Below are positions 51,428-59,493 of a stretch of 59,504 nucleotides of DNA, piece after piece (positions within the stretch are counted from its first letter, which is position 1; every line of letters starts with the position of its first letter). A program made the position numbers and the translations under genes. The notes below the pieces were generated by a model that ran no database searches, was not told where the DNA came from, and was given only the letters and a program-made list of their open reading frames with translations. The DNA is from CAYZRY01 sp964630225 (GTDB lineage Bacteria > Bacillota_I > Bacilli_A > RF39 > UBA660). The stretch lies in assembly GCA_964630225.1 (NCBI GenBank), contig CAZVUK010000002.1:1-59504 (forward strand), written 5' to 3'.

Positions 51428-51438
51428 TGAAAAACAAA
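49949..51438 (+). repeat. 1,490-bp exact direct repeat, copy 2
   Basis: Second copy of the segment at 43649-45138. Its left edge falls at the codons for the NWVQR end of the fifth B-repeat. Its right edge is the twelfth base of the next gene, after which the two loci lead into genes of different families (P1 and Q2). Confidence 0.95.
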
Positions 51439-52029
51439 TATTATTTATTAATAAGCATAATAGTTATCGCGTTAATTACTGGAATCGTAATACTCTTAAT
51501 TAGGATTCCAATCAATAAAGAGGGAACATATAAAACGCTTAAACAAAGTCAGGAAACTAAAACGATAATTTATCCCTATAATAAGTTTAAAACAGAACTG
51601 ATCAAGATCGGTTTTGTGCAAGCTAAATGTAATGACGACAAAGTAAGTGGTATGGAAAACATTGTCTGTGCCGCTACCAAAGATAACAATGTACTTCAAA
51701 ATGTCGATTCGCTTAACTTCACTTATAATGGCGATGTTATAGAAACTTTAATTCTAAAACTAAATTATGAATCATTTGATTCTAAAACAGTAAAAAGAGA
51801 CATAAAAGCAATTATTAATAATTTCATCGTCTTAAATTTAGAAGAAAAAACAGTCGCTCAGCTAAAAGAAAAATTAGATCGTAAGAACACTGTTCATGGT
51901 TCAACAACATCCTTAGTTGTCGGAGATTATTACACTCATTATAATCTCAAAGAACATGAAAGTGAAAATGATAATTATTATAGCGTTTCAGTAACAATGT
52001 ATTTAAAAGCAACTCCAACTGTAGAATAA
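51427..52029 (+). CDS. Membrane-anchored protein Q2, paralogue of Q1
   Basis: 200 residues: MKNKYY, one helix (about 5-26), then YPYNKFKTELIKIGFVQAKC, SGMENIVCAATKD and FTYNGDVIETLILKLNYES, matching Q1 along its length with both cysteines kept. The ATG overlaps the stop of protein B by one base. Its first four codons lie inside the exact repeat and are therefore shared with P1. A terminator follows. Function unknown. Confidence 0.75.
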   Translation: MKNKYYLLISIIVIALITGIVILLIRIPINKEGTYKTLKQSQETKTIIYPYNKFKTELIKIGFVQAKCNDDKVSGMENIVCAATKDNNVLQNVDSLNFTYNGDVIETLILKLNYESFDSKTVKRDIKAIINNFIVLNLEEKTVAQLKEKLDRKNTVHGSTTSLVVGDYYTHYNLKEHESENDNYYSVSVTMYLKATPTVE

Positions 52030-52051
52030 AAGGCAAGTAATTGCCTTTTCT
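52027..52051 (+). terminator. Terminator after Q2
   Basis: AAAAGGCAA pairs with TTGCCTTTT around GTAA. Confidence 0.85.
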
Positions 52052-52113
52052 CTTTGTCAAACATTGACTTTTTCCTTCATTTATAGTATAATACGCCTTG
52101 ATTTGGAGGCCCT

Positions 52114-52569
52114 ATGTTAAGAAATATTAAAATATATTCCCAAATAGTCTTAAAATCTAACTTCAATCTTCGTATCTATAAAATTTCGCTAGTTCATTTA
52201 GGTGATAAAAAATATACTAAAGGAAGATTAATTCCGCTTAGAACGATCAGTAAAAACGCTAGACCAGTATTAGTTAAAAAGTTATCATTTGAAAACAAAG
52301 AATTGGATAAATTCAAGAGAATAGATAAATATAATGACTGCTTTGTCTTTGTTAAAAACGAAAAAAAGGGGCAAAGTACCTTAGGTATTGATATTGTTAA
52401 AAAAAGCAATCATAGTCTTGATCTAAGTGATTCTTTAATTAAAAGAAATGCAAGACAAGAGTTGATCCATATGAATTTTGATGATAGGAAATCGATCACC
52501 AGTAAAAATATAATGCTTGTAAGTAGCAAGTTCAAATATGAGTTTATGAATAATTATACTAGTTTTTAA
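52114..52569 (+). CDS. Hypothetical protein
   Basis: 151 residues, strongly basic (many Lys/Arg), no signal peptide or clear helix. It opens MLRNIKIYSQIVLKSNFNL and contains GRLIPLRTISKNARPVLVKK. I recognise no family. GGAGG precedes the ATG, and a TATAAT-like box is upstream. It sits between the prepilin-like locus and asnS. Confidence 0.55.
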   Translation: MLRNIKIYSQIVLKSNFNLRIYKISLVHLGDKKYTKGRLIPLRTISKNARPVLVKKLSFENKELDKFKRIDKYNDCFVFVKNEKKGQSTLGIDIVKKSNHSLDLSDSLIKRNARQELIHMNFDDRKSITSKNIMLVSSKFKYEFMNNYTSF

Positions 52570-52611
52570 TCATTAATTACTGTATAATTATTTTTGTTTG
52601 AGGAGGTAATT

Positions 52612-53988
52612 ATGGACGTAAAAGATCTATATTTAGAATATAAAAAATATCTTGATCAAGATATAAAGTTAGAAGGGTGGGTAAGGAACCATAGAAAGCA
52701 GAAAGAATTTGGTTTTATCGAGTTTTCTGATGGTACTTATTTTAAGACTGTTCAAATTATCTATGATGATAAATTAAAAGATTTTGATGAGATACAAAAA
52801 CTTAAAGTAGGATCGGCTATCGAAGTGATTGGAACTGTCGTATCTTCACCTAAAGAAGGGCAGGAATTTGAAGTATTAGTCAAAGAGCTAACGGTAGTTG
52901 GTGATTGTCCTGATGACTATCCTATTCAGCCAAAAAGACATACACGGGAGTTTTTAAGAGAGGTTGCCTATTTAAGGCCAAGGACTAATCTTTTTCAAGC
53001 AGTCTTTAGAATAAGAAGTATTGCCGCTCACGCTATTCATAGTTATTTTCAGGAAAGAGGATATGTCTATCTTCATTCGCCAATTATAACTGCTAACGAT
53101 GGTGAAGGAGCTGGAGAAATGTTCCAGGTAACAACTCTTAATTTAGATAAGTTAAAAGAGGTAAAAGAGATAGATTATTCACATGATTTCTTTGCTAAGA
53201 AAGTTGGTCTTACAGTAACAGGACAGTTAGAAGGAGAAACTTTTGCGTTAGCATTTAAAAAGATATATACCTTTGGTCCAACCTTTAGAGCGGAGAATTC
53301 TAATACTAAAACACATGCATCAGAGTTTTGGATGATAGAGCCAGAAATAGCCTTTTGTGATATTGAGGGCTTGATGGATATCGAAGAAGATATGCTTAAA
53401 TATATAATAAATTATTTATTTGACCATGCTAAAATTGAACTAGAGTTTTGCGATAAATTTGTCGAAGAAGGTTTGATCGATAAGCTAAAAGCGGTTGTTT
53501 CTAAAACAGCTAAGCGAATTACTCACGAAGAAGCAATTGATATATTAATTAATGCTAATCACAAATTTGATGTTCTTCCAAAACACGGTGAAGATCTAGC
53601 GACCGAGCATGAAAAATATCTGACCAAAGAACATTTTGATAGTCCGGTCTTTGTTTATAACTGGCCAAAAGATATCAAAGCTTTCTATATGCGCAGTAAT
53701 GATGATGGTAAGACGGTAGCAGCTGTCGATCTTTTAGTTCCAGGAGCAGGAGAGTTAATGGGTGGATCACAAAGAGAAGAACGGCTAGAAGTCCTCGAAA
53801 AGAGAATGGAAGATATGAATGTCCCTAAAGAAGGATTAGAATGGTATATTAAACTTAGAAAGTACGGTGGCTGTAAGCACTCAGGATTTGGAATGGGCTT
53901 TGAAAGACTATTAATTTATCTAACTGGTATTGAAAATATCAGAGACGTTATTCCATATCCTAGAACACCGAAGAATTGTGAATATTAA
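52612..53988 (+). CDS. asnS: Asparagine--tRNA ligase
   Basis: 458-residue class IIb synthetase. The N-terminal OB-fold anticodon-binding domain covers about 1-110 (LEGWVRNHRKQKEFGFIEFSDG). Class II motifs are seen in FRIRSIAAHAIHSYFQERGYVYLHSPII, FGPTFRAENSNTKTHASEFWMIEPE and GFGMGFERLLIYLTG. The PRTPKNCEY ending is typical of AsnRS. I start at ATG 52612 directly after GAGGAGG; the ATG at 52594 lies before that site. No T-box leader is visible. Confidence 0.96.
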   Translation: MDVKDLYLEYKKYLDQDIKLEGWVRNHRKQKEFGFIEFSDGTYFKTVQIIYDDKLKDFDEIQKLKVGSAIEVIGTVVSSPKEGQEFEVLVKELTVVGDCPDDYPIQPKRHTREFLREVAYLRPRTNLFQAVFRIRSIAAHAIHSYFQERGYVYLHSPIITANDGEGAGEMFQVTTLNLDKLKEVKEIDYSHDFFAKKVGLTVTGQLEGETFALAFKKIYTFGPTFRAENSNTKTHASEFWMIEPEIAFCDIEGLMDIEEDMLKYIINYLFDHAKIELEFCDKFVEEGLIDKLKAVVSKTAKRITHEEAIDILINANHKFDVLPKHGEDLATEHEKYLTKEHFDSPVFVYNWPKDIKAFYMRSNDDGKTVAAVDLLVPGAGELMGGSQREERLEVLEKRMEDMNVPKEGLEWYIKLRKYGGCKHSGFGMGFERLLIYLTGIENIRDVIPYPRTPKNCEY

Positions 53989-53989
53989 T

Positions 53990-54721
53990 ATGGAAAGATT
54001 ACAAAAAGTAATAGCCGCCAGCGGCGTTGCTTCAAGAAGAAAAGCCGAGGACTTAATAACGAGTGGCAAGGTCACAGTAAATGGTGAAATTGTAAAAGAG
54101 TTAGGCACTAAAGTTAGTTCATCTGATGAAGTAATGGTGAAAGGACAGCTTCTTGCTCGTGAAGATAAAGTTTACTATCTATTAAATAAACCACGCGGCG
54201 TTGTTACAACGACAAGTGATGATAAAAACAGAGAAACTGTCATCGATTTAATTAAAGAAGATAAAAGAATCTATCCAGTTGGCAGACTTGATTACGATAC
54301 AACCGGAGCTCTAATTTTAACTAATGATGGAGAACTAACTAATTTACTTACTCATCCATCAAATGAGATAGAAAAAATATATGTTGCTAAAATAAAGGGC
54401 AAGCTTTCTATCCAGGCACAAATGGCTCTTAAAAAAGGATTAAAGATAGACGGAGAATTAACCGCTCCGGCTAAAGTAAAAATTAAGTCCCAGGATCCAA
54501 AAACAGATACATCATTAATTGAACTTACACTTCATGAAGGGAAGAATCATCAAGTTAAAAAGATGTTCGAAGCAGTAGGACACGATCTTATCAAATTAAA
54601 AAGAGAGAGAATAGCTTTTCTAGATCTCAAGGGATTAAGCTCTGGAAAATACCGTTTTCTATCACCTAAAGAAGTGAAAAAATTATATTTCATAAGTCAA
54701 AATAAAAAGGATATCGATTAA
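53990..54721 (+). CDS. rluB: Pseudouridine synthase, RluB/RsuA family
   Basis: 243 residues: an N-terminal S4 RNA-binding domain (MERLQKVIAASGVASRRKAE) and a catalytic domain with YYLLNKPRGVVTTTSDD, the aspartate motif PVGRLDYDTTGALILTNDG and LHEGKNHQVKKMFEAVGH. It modifies 23S rRNA if the RluB assignment is right; RsuA/RluE relatives are possible. I start at ATG 53990, one base after the asnS stop, because the S4 domain begins there. With no ribosome site, translation is probably coupled to asnS. Confidence 0.88.
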   Translation: MERLQKVIAASGVASRRKAEDLITSGKVTVNGEIVKELGTKVSSSDEVMVKGQLLAREDKVYYLLNKPRGVVTTTSDDKNRETVIDLIKEDKRIYPVGRLDYDTTGALILTNDGELTNLLTHPSNEIEKIYVAKIKGKLSIQAQMALKKGLKIDGELTAPAKVKIKSQDPKTDTSLIELTLHEGKNHQVKKMFEAVGHDLIKLKRERIAFLDLKGLSSGKYRFLSPKEVKKLYFISQNKKDID

Positions 54722-54735
54722 TCGATATCCCTTTA
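54708..54735. terminator. Terminator between rluB and ferredoxin
   Basis: GGATATCGAT pairs with ATCGATATCC around TA, with A on the left and T on the right, so it can serve both convergent genes. Confidence 0.82.
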
Positions 54736-54915
54736 TTCTGATACTATAGCTCCAGTTGGACAAGATTCTTGCGCTTCTTTAGCATCATCCATTAATTCTT
54801 CAGGAATTGGATTGAGCTTAACTTTTGCATAGCCCTCGTCAGTCATTTCAAAGACTTCTGGTGCAATTGCACTGCACGCACCACAACCGATGCACTGTTC
54901 TGTAATTACTCTCAT
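54733..54915 (-). CDS. Ferredoxin, single [4Fe-4S] type
   Basis: 60 residues with ITEQCIGCGACSAIAPEVFEM (CxxCxxC) and the fourth ligand in ESCPTGAI, as in Bacillus-type single-cluster ferredoxins. It is a cytoplasmic electron carrier, and its acidic charge fits. The start is ATG 54915, preceded by GGAGG. Confidence 0.93.
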   Translation of the reverse strand: MRVITEQCIGCGACSAIAPEVFEMTDEGYAKVKLNPIPEELMDDAKEAQESCPTGAIVSE

Positions 54916-55065
54916 ATATGCCTCCAATAAAATTATATATTAAGTAAATAGAAAAAACAAACTTTATAAGTTTAACTTTACATTAAAAGCTTTCTTTAAA
55001 ACAATACTTATCTATTTTAAAACTAAATTAACTATGGTAAAATGTAATTATATAAGGAGGTATAA

Positions 55066-55821
55066 ATGGAAACTAGAACGACAAGAAGAACAACTAAAAA
55101 TAGTAGAGCATCTAAAAATAGTCATTTATATGATAACTTAGAACGTTTAGCAACTAATGAACATGTTATAGACTTAAATACCCAGACTAAAATAGATTTA
55201 AATATGCTCGACAAGCCTCCGATGTTAAGGAAAGAATTTCGTGCTGAGGAAAAGTTTAGTGAAGAAGTTATTGAACTTCAAAATAAAATTTATGATATAA
55301 ACAAAGTCTTAGAAGAAGCACGCAAATCAAAACCAGAGGATGATAAAGATCGCTTTAGAGCCCAAGAGTATTCTTTGATTGCTGATCTAAATAGAAAATA
55401 TATAGAGCAACGAGAAAGACAAACGGAAGAGTTAGAACGTGAAGGAATAGAAGAAGTAATAAAAAGTATCACTAATAGTGATCTTAAAGAAGAATTTAGA
55501 GAGCTTCTCGAATATGATACTAATGAAAAAGAGTTAATGGGTGACTTGATAGCAACAAACGCTGACTTAAATTCACAACTTGAAGATGGTAAGTTTATGA
55601 CAGATGAGGGTATTAACACCGAGGATATGAGTGACAGTGGACATCTAGTTAATTCCTTTTATACTAGATCGATGGACTTATCTGAAGACGATTTTGAATT
55701 TAAAGATTTAGTTGAAAAAGAAAAATCAAACATGAAGATAATTATTTTGGTCGTTGCAATTACTTTGCTAATATTAACGATGATAGGAATATTTGTCTTA
55801 AGCAAAATAGGGGTCATTTAG
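55066..55821 (+). CDS. Tail-anchored coiled-coil protein
   Basis: 251 residues. The N-terminus is very basic (TRTTRRTTKNSRASKNSH). Long charged helices with coiled-coil character cover about 65-175, an acidic stretch follows, and a single helix lies at the extreme C-terminus (about 224-247). The bulk should face the cytoplasm, anchored by its tail. The family is unknown; the layout recalls adaptor or division-associated proteins, but this is only shape. AAGGAGG precedes the ATG, and yutD follows after nine bases. Confidence 0.7.
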   Translation: METRTTRRTTKNSRASKNSHLYDNLERLATNEHVIDLNTQTKIDLNMLDKPPMLRKEFRAEEKFSEEVIELQNKIYDINKVLEEARKSKPEDDKDRFRAQEYSLIADLNRKYIEQRERQTEELEREGIEEVIKSITNSDLKEEFRELLEYDTNEKELMGDLIATNADLNSQLEDGKFMTDEGINTEDMSDSGHLVNSFYTRSMDLSEDDFEFKDLVEKEKSNMKIIILVVAITLLILTMIGIFVLSKIGVI

Positions 55822-55829
55822 GGGGATAG

Positions 55830-56108
55830 ATGAAAAATATAACAGTACTGGATACAGAATATGTATTAGAGCGAGAGTATAAGGACGGATTTGTCCTAGA
55901 TGAGTTCCAAGAATTATGCACTGATTATTTTTTGGATTTCGATTATATATTCGGAGACTATTCATACGGGAAACTAAGATTAAAAGGATATCGAGACAAG
56001 GGTCCAAAGACGACAAAAATCAATGACATCAAAGAGCTTGATAACTATATTAAGAACAATTGTGCATTTGAATGCAAATATTTTTTGTTAGCCAAGAAAA
56101 AGCAATAA
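55830..56108 (+). CDS. yutD: YutD family protein (DUF1027)
   Basis: 92 residues matching YutD: YKDGFVLDEFQELCTDYFLDFDY, then GDYSYGKLRLKGYRDKGPK and CAFECKYFLLAKKK. The family is small, cytoplasmic and conserved in Bacilli, with no established function. It starts nine bases after the coiled-coil gene. Confidence 0.85.
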   Translation: MKNITVLDTEYVLEREYKDGFVLDEFQELCTDYFLDFDYIFGDYSYGKLRLKGYRDKGPKTTKINDIKELDNYIKNNCAFECKYFLLAKKKQ

Positions 56109-56135
56109 AATAGTTGTCAAATGCTATTTTTGTGG
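56105..56135 (+). terminator. Weak terminator after yutD
   Basis: AAAATAG pairs with CTATTTT across a ten-base loop, followed by T. Confidence 0.45.
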
Positions 56136-56173
56136 TAAAATTATTGTAGAAGGAATAAAAGGGAGGCATTGCC

Positions 56174-56467
56174 ATGGGAGAATATGAAGATAAAAAGATA
56201 ATGTCAATCGTTTTAGAAGATGGTTCGATCGATGAAGTCGAAGTATTATTGACGTTTGAATTTACAGATACAAAGAAAGAATATATTGTCTATACAAAAA
56301 ACGAGACAGATGAGAATGGTAATGTGACAATCTATGTTGCAGCACTTAATCGTAAACCAGAAGAAGATCCAGTTTTAGGAAGTATTGAAACCGACGAAGA
56401 ATGGACGAGAATAAAAGGTGTTCTAAAAGAATTGTCAAAAAGTGATGAGGACGTAGAACAACAATAA
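56174..56467 (+). CDS. DUF1292 family protein (YrzB-like)
   Basis: 97 residues, acidic, with the DUF1292 pattern: KIMSIVLEDGSIDEVEVLLTF, TKKEYIVYTKNE, VTIYVAALNRKPE and ETDEEWTRIKGVLKEL. The family is small, cytoplasmic and of unknown function, common in Bacillota near division or RNA-metabolism genes. GGGAGG precedes the ATG. It lies 13 bp before a large unknown gene, so both are in one unit. Confidence 0.85.
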   Translation: MGEYEDKKIMSIVLEDGSIDEVEVLLTFEFTDTKKEYIVYTKNETDENGNVTIYVAALNRKPEEDPVLGSIETDEEWTRIKGVLKELSKSDEDVEQQ

Positions 56468-56480
56468 AGGAGGTTTTGAA

Positions 56481-58577
56481 ATGGATGGTTTAGAGCCAAT
56501 GACAGGGATACCGTCATATGAAAGTGGTCCGGTTCGAATAACAGAAGCGGATTTTGATCGTGTGTATCAGCCGAAGGGTGTAACGCCTAATATGGCAGCA
56601 ATGACTAGTAAGACTTATAGAGGTTTTAGAGGTTTTGTGCAAAATTTAAGATCTGATTTACATAGAGGTAAAGTAGATAAGAAGATCAAAGAATACAACA
56701 CTAAACTAAGAGAGATTGAGACCTATTCAAATCGCGTTGAATCGCGGCTTGCAGAAGGTAAATCTTCTAATTTATTGGCGATTAAACTTAGAGTTAGAAA
56801 AGCTGAAAAAGCCGGTAAAGAGCTTGCAAAACTAGGTGTTAAAATCTTTGCTTTAGAAAATAAACAAGCTAAACTTGAAGGTAAACCAAAAGCTATTAAA
56901 GTACCTTCGGAAGTAGTAGATAAATCTATTATACTTTCTGCGATAGGGTTGATGAAACTCCTCGATCGTAGACAAGAGAAGAAAATTATTCGTGAAGAAG
57001 TAAGTAAAATTATGAAAGAAGTTCAGAAGGGTGAAACCGGTGACTTCGAATCATTGCAAAAAGAAAATTTAGCTGATTTCGTCATCCAAAAGATGAAGGA
57101 AAAAGGCATAGATAGAGAAATGGAAGCAGCAGAGCGTGCTTCTATAGAACAGTTGGGTGGAGAAGCAGTTATTAACTTCCGTGGGGAATTTGTAAATGCT
57201 ATCAACGAAGGAAATCTATCTCCAGAAGATGAAGCTAGATTCCGCAAGTTCTGTGCTGACAACGGACTAGACTTTAGTAAAGAGTTAAAACTTGCATATG
57301 ATACGGATATGGCTCTAGGTGGGCACGATGGACCAGCTATAAGCTCTCAAGCAGAAATGCCACCAGTCGCAGCTTTTGATATAAAAGAGGCAATAAGGAA
57401 TGATTGGGGAACACAAATTCCAGATTTTACTAAAACAGCAGGAACTCCACCAGTGCAAGAAGAAGCGGCGTTTGACTTACAAAAATATTTAAAAGAAAAT
57501 AGAGCAGAATTAATAAGCGAATTTAACAAGTTTTTAGAACAAAGAAAGACAAACACAGAGCCTCAAAGTGAATTAGCAAAAGCTCTTCAAGAAAAGATAA
57601 AAGCTGATGCAGCTCTTCAAGCGTACAGATTCTCTGGTGAAAACAACCCAGAGCGCGAAGCAGAGCTTTTAGCAGCAGTAGAACGTAGTAAAGCAAAAAT
57701 AAGCAGCATTACAGAGGAAACAGTAATCAAAGCTGATGATGTAATTAATAGACAGAGTGAAGCGGTTGTTCAAGAGCAAGCCCAAGTAGATCCGGAAGAA
57801 GCAAGCCCGAGAATAACAATCGAACCCGTAGTAGAACAAGTTGAAAAAGAACCAATAGCACCAATTAGAATACCAAGTATCGAAATAGATGATAATTATA
57901 ATCCTATTATTGATAGTTACAGTATGGCTGATATCATTGCTGAAATATTACCAGATGCGGATATCAGAAATGAAAAAGGTAAAATTGATGCCGATAAAAT
58001 TCTAACTGTTCAAAGAACAAGAAGACTAGAACTCGATAATTTCTTAGTGGATCACCCGGAATATGAGGATAGATTCGCACAGCTACAAATACTTGATACA
58101 ATTAGAAATAAAGATGGATCATTAAGTAAAACCAAACTTAAATTAAATCCAGAAATAATCGATAAACTGACCGAGATTAATCAACGTCAAACTGCACGTC
58201 ACGAGCAGTACTTAGCAAACGAAAGAGCAAAATTTGAAGAAGGACGCCAAGGCATTATTGAAAAAAACAGAGAACGTTCAGAAGCGCTTAGACAATCAAT
58301 TGCAGCACGTAAAAATCGTGAGATGTTCTATAAAGTAGGATCTGACTATTCATCAGTATCAGATAAAGATTTAAATGAATTAGTTACTACTCTTTCACCA
58401 ACAGCTGTTTCGGCTTTTGAAGAAAGAGGACGTTACTTCGATGAAGTAGCAGCAGAGATACCTATGAGTCAATTTAGAGATGATAAAGACCGTTGGTACT
58501 CACATGTCGTATCACTTTCGAAAGCACGATATGAAGAAGCCAAAACAGTAAGCCAAGAAGAAAGTAGAACAAGATAA
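56481..58577 (+). CDS. Large cytoplasmic helical protein of unknown function
   Basis: 698 residues, no signal peptide or transmembrane helix, highly charged and mostly helical. The first 200 residues are basic (HRGKVDKKIKEYNTKLRE). A Pro/Glu-rich linker covers about 430-470, and a second helical domain begins near residue 475 (SYSMADIIAEILPDADIRNE). The last 150 residues are again Arg/Glu coiled-coil-like. AAGGAGG precedes the ATG. I recognise no family. It could be a scaffold or cytoskeleton-like protein. Confidence 0.7.
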   Translation: MDGLEPMTGIPSYESGPVRITEADFDRVYQPKGVTPNMAAMTSKTYRGFRGFVQNLRSDLHRGKVDKKIKEYNTKLREIETYSNRVESRLAEGKSSNLLAIKLRVRKAEKAGKELAKLGVKIFALENKQAKLEGKPKAIKVPSEVVDKSIILSAIGLMKLLDRRQEKKIIREEVSKIMKEVQKGETGDFESLQKENLADFVIQKMKEKGIDREMEAAERASIEQLGGEAVINFRGEFVNAINEGNLSPEDEARFRKFCADNGLDFSKELKLAYDTDMALGGHDGPAISSQAEMPPVAAFDIKEAIRNDWGTQIPDFTKTAGTPPVQEEAAFDLQKYLKENRAELISEFNKFLEQRKTNTEPQSELAKALQEKIKADAALQAYRFSGENNPEREAELLAAVERSKAKISSITEETVIKADDVINRQSEAVVQEQAQVDPEEASPRITIEPVVEQVEKEPIAPIRIPSIEIDDNYNPIIDSYSMADIIAEILPDADIRNEKGKIDADKILTVQRTRRLELDNFLVDHPEYEDRFAQLQILDTIRNKDGSLSKTKLKLNPEIIDKLTEINQRQTARHEQYLANERAKFEEGRQGIIEKNRERSEALRQSIAARKNREMFYKVGSDYSSVSDKDLNELVTTLSPTAVSAFEERGRYFDEVAAEIPMSQFRDDKDRWYSHVVSLSKARYEEAKTVSQEESRTR

Positions 58578-58601
58578 AAAGACACGCAAGTGTCTTTTTC
58601 A
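58576..58601. terminator. Terminator between the large unknown gene and nfu
   Basis: AAAAAGACAC pairs with GTGTCTTTTT around GCAA; A and T tracts flank it. Confidence 0.88.
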
Positions 58602-58829
58602 TTAGTCTACTTTAATTATTCCTCTAACTTCTGGTATTTCATCGACAAGCATTGCCTCTATACCATCACTTATCGTAACATCGGCATGAGGGCAGTTGCT
58701 ACATGCTCCAAGTAGCTTTAAATGGACAAAACCATTTTCGAACTTAATGTATTGAAGGTTACCCCCATCGCTTATTAGAAAGGGTCTAATACGCTCTAGG
58801 ACCTCTTTAATTTTATTTTCAATTTCCAT
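58602..58829 (-). CDS. NifU C-terminal domain (Nfu) iron-sulfur carrier
   Basis: 75 residues with the Nfu pattern: IKEVLERIRPFLISDGGNLQYI and the cluster-binding GACSNCPHADVTISDGIEAML (CxxC). It carries or delivers Fe-S clusters in the cytoplasm. The start is ATG 58829 after AGGTGATA; an ATG at 58847 lies before that site. Clients in this window would include NrdG and ferredoxin. Confidence 0.92.
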   Translation of the reverse strand: MEIENKIKEVLERIRPFLISDGGNLQYIKFENGFVHLKLLGACSNCPHADVTISDGIEAMLVDEIPEVRGIIKVD

Positions 58830-58910
58830 AATATCACCTAGAAGCATTATACTTAAGATTTTTTAAACTGTAAAGCTTATTATATGATATAATTATTTTA
58901 TAGGTGAATT

Positions 58911-59249
58911 ATGTCTAATTATGAAGTAGGAAAAATTATTAACGGAAGTGTTACCGGTATTGAATCATACGGGATTTTTGTCAATCTTTTAGACTACTAT
59001 AGTGGACTTATTCACATATCAGAAATATCTGATGGTTTTGTTAGAGATATATCTGATTATGTCAAGATTGGCGATACAGTTAAAGCTAAGGTTTTAGAGG
59101 TAGATGATGAAAAGTTTCAAGTGAAATTATCGATCAAAGGAATAGACTACCAAGATAAAAAATCTAAGCGTCAACCAGTTGTCGAAACAGGCAGTGGATT
59201 TGAAATTTTGCGTGATAATCTTAAAGAGTGGGTGGAAAACTACAAATAA
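58911..59249 (+). CDS. S1 RNA-binding domain protein (CvfD/YugI-like)
   Basis: 112 residues. Residues 3-75 are a complete S1 domain: YEVGKIINGSVTGIESYGIFV, LIHISEISDGFVRDISDYVKIG, VKAKVLEVDDEKFQVKLSIKG. A basic tail follows. It resembles the ribosome-associated general stress protein 13 (YugI/CvfD) group. AGGTGAATT precedes the ATG. Confidence 0.88.
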   Translation: MSNYEVGKIINGSVTGIESYGIFVNLLDYYSGLIHISEISDGFVRDISDYVKIGDTVKAKVLEVDDEKFQVKLSIKGIDYQDKKSKRQPVVETGSGFEILRDNLKEWVENYK

Positions 59250-59282
59250 GCTTGTCTAGTATATAAAAAATCGGTTTTTTTG

Positions 59283-59311
59283 TTGACATTAAATTGATAA
59301 AATGGTATATT
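59283..59311 (+). promoter_or_regulatory. tRNA operon promoter
   Basis: TTGACA (59283-59288), 17 bp, TATATT (59306-59311), 20 bp before tRNA-Val. Confidence 0.8.
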
Positions 59312-59331
59312 CTATATTGTCAATTACTAAC

Positions 59332-59408
59332 GGGTGATTAGCTCAATTGGTCAGAGCACCTGCCTTACAAGCAGGGGGTTATAGGTTCGAGTCCTATATC
59401 GCCCACCA
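59332..59408 (+). tRNA. tRNA-Val (anticodon TAC)
   Basis: Acceptor GGGTGAT pairs with ATCGCCC (one G-T), anticodon stem CCTGC/GCAGG encloses CTTACAA, and the T-loop is TTCGAGT. CCA is encoded. Confidence 0.97.
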
Positions 59409-59417
59409 TTTATAGAT

Positions 59418-59493
59418 GCCGAAATAGCTCAATTGGTAGAGCAACTGATTTGTAATCAGTAGGTTCCGGGTTCAAGTCCTGGCTTCGGCACCA
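59418..59493 (+). tRNA. tRNA-Thr (anticodon TGT)
   Basis: Acceptor GCCGAAA faces CTTCGGC with an A-C mismatch at the innermost pair. The anticodon stem ACTGA/TCAGT encloses TTTGTAA, and the T-loop is TTCAAGT. CCA is encoded. It follows tRNA-Val by nine bases. Confidence 0.96.

Noticed and set aside
43649..51438. The exact repeat as a composite transposon or insertion sequence
   Set aside because: No transposase gene, terminal inverted repeats or target-site duplication was seen; both copies are in-frame coding sequence.
52570..52611. T-box leader for asnS
   Set aside because: Only 42 bases separate asnS from the previous gene, and no T-box core or antiterminator is present.
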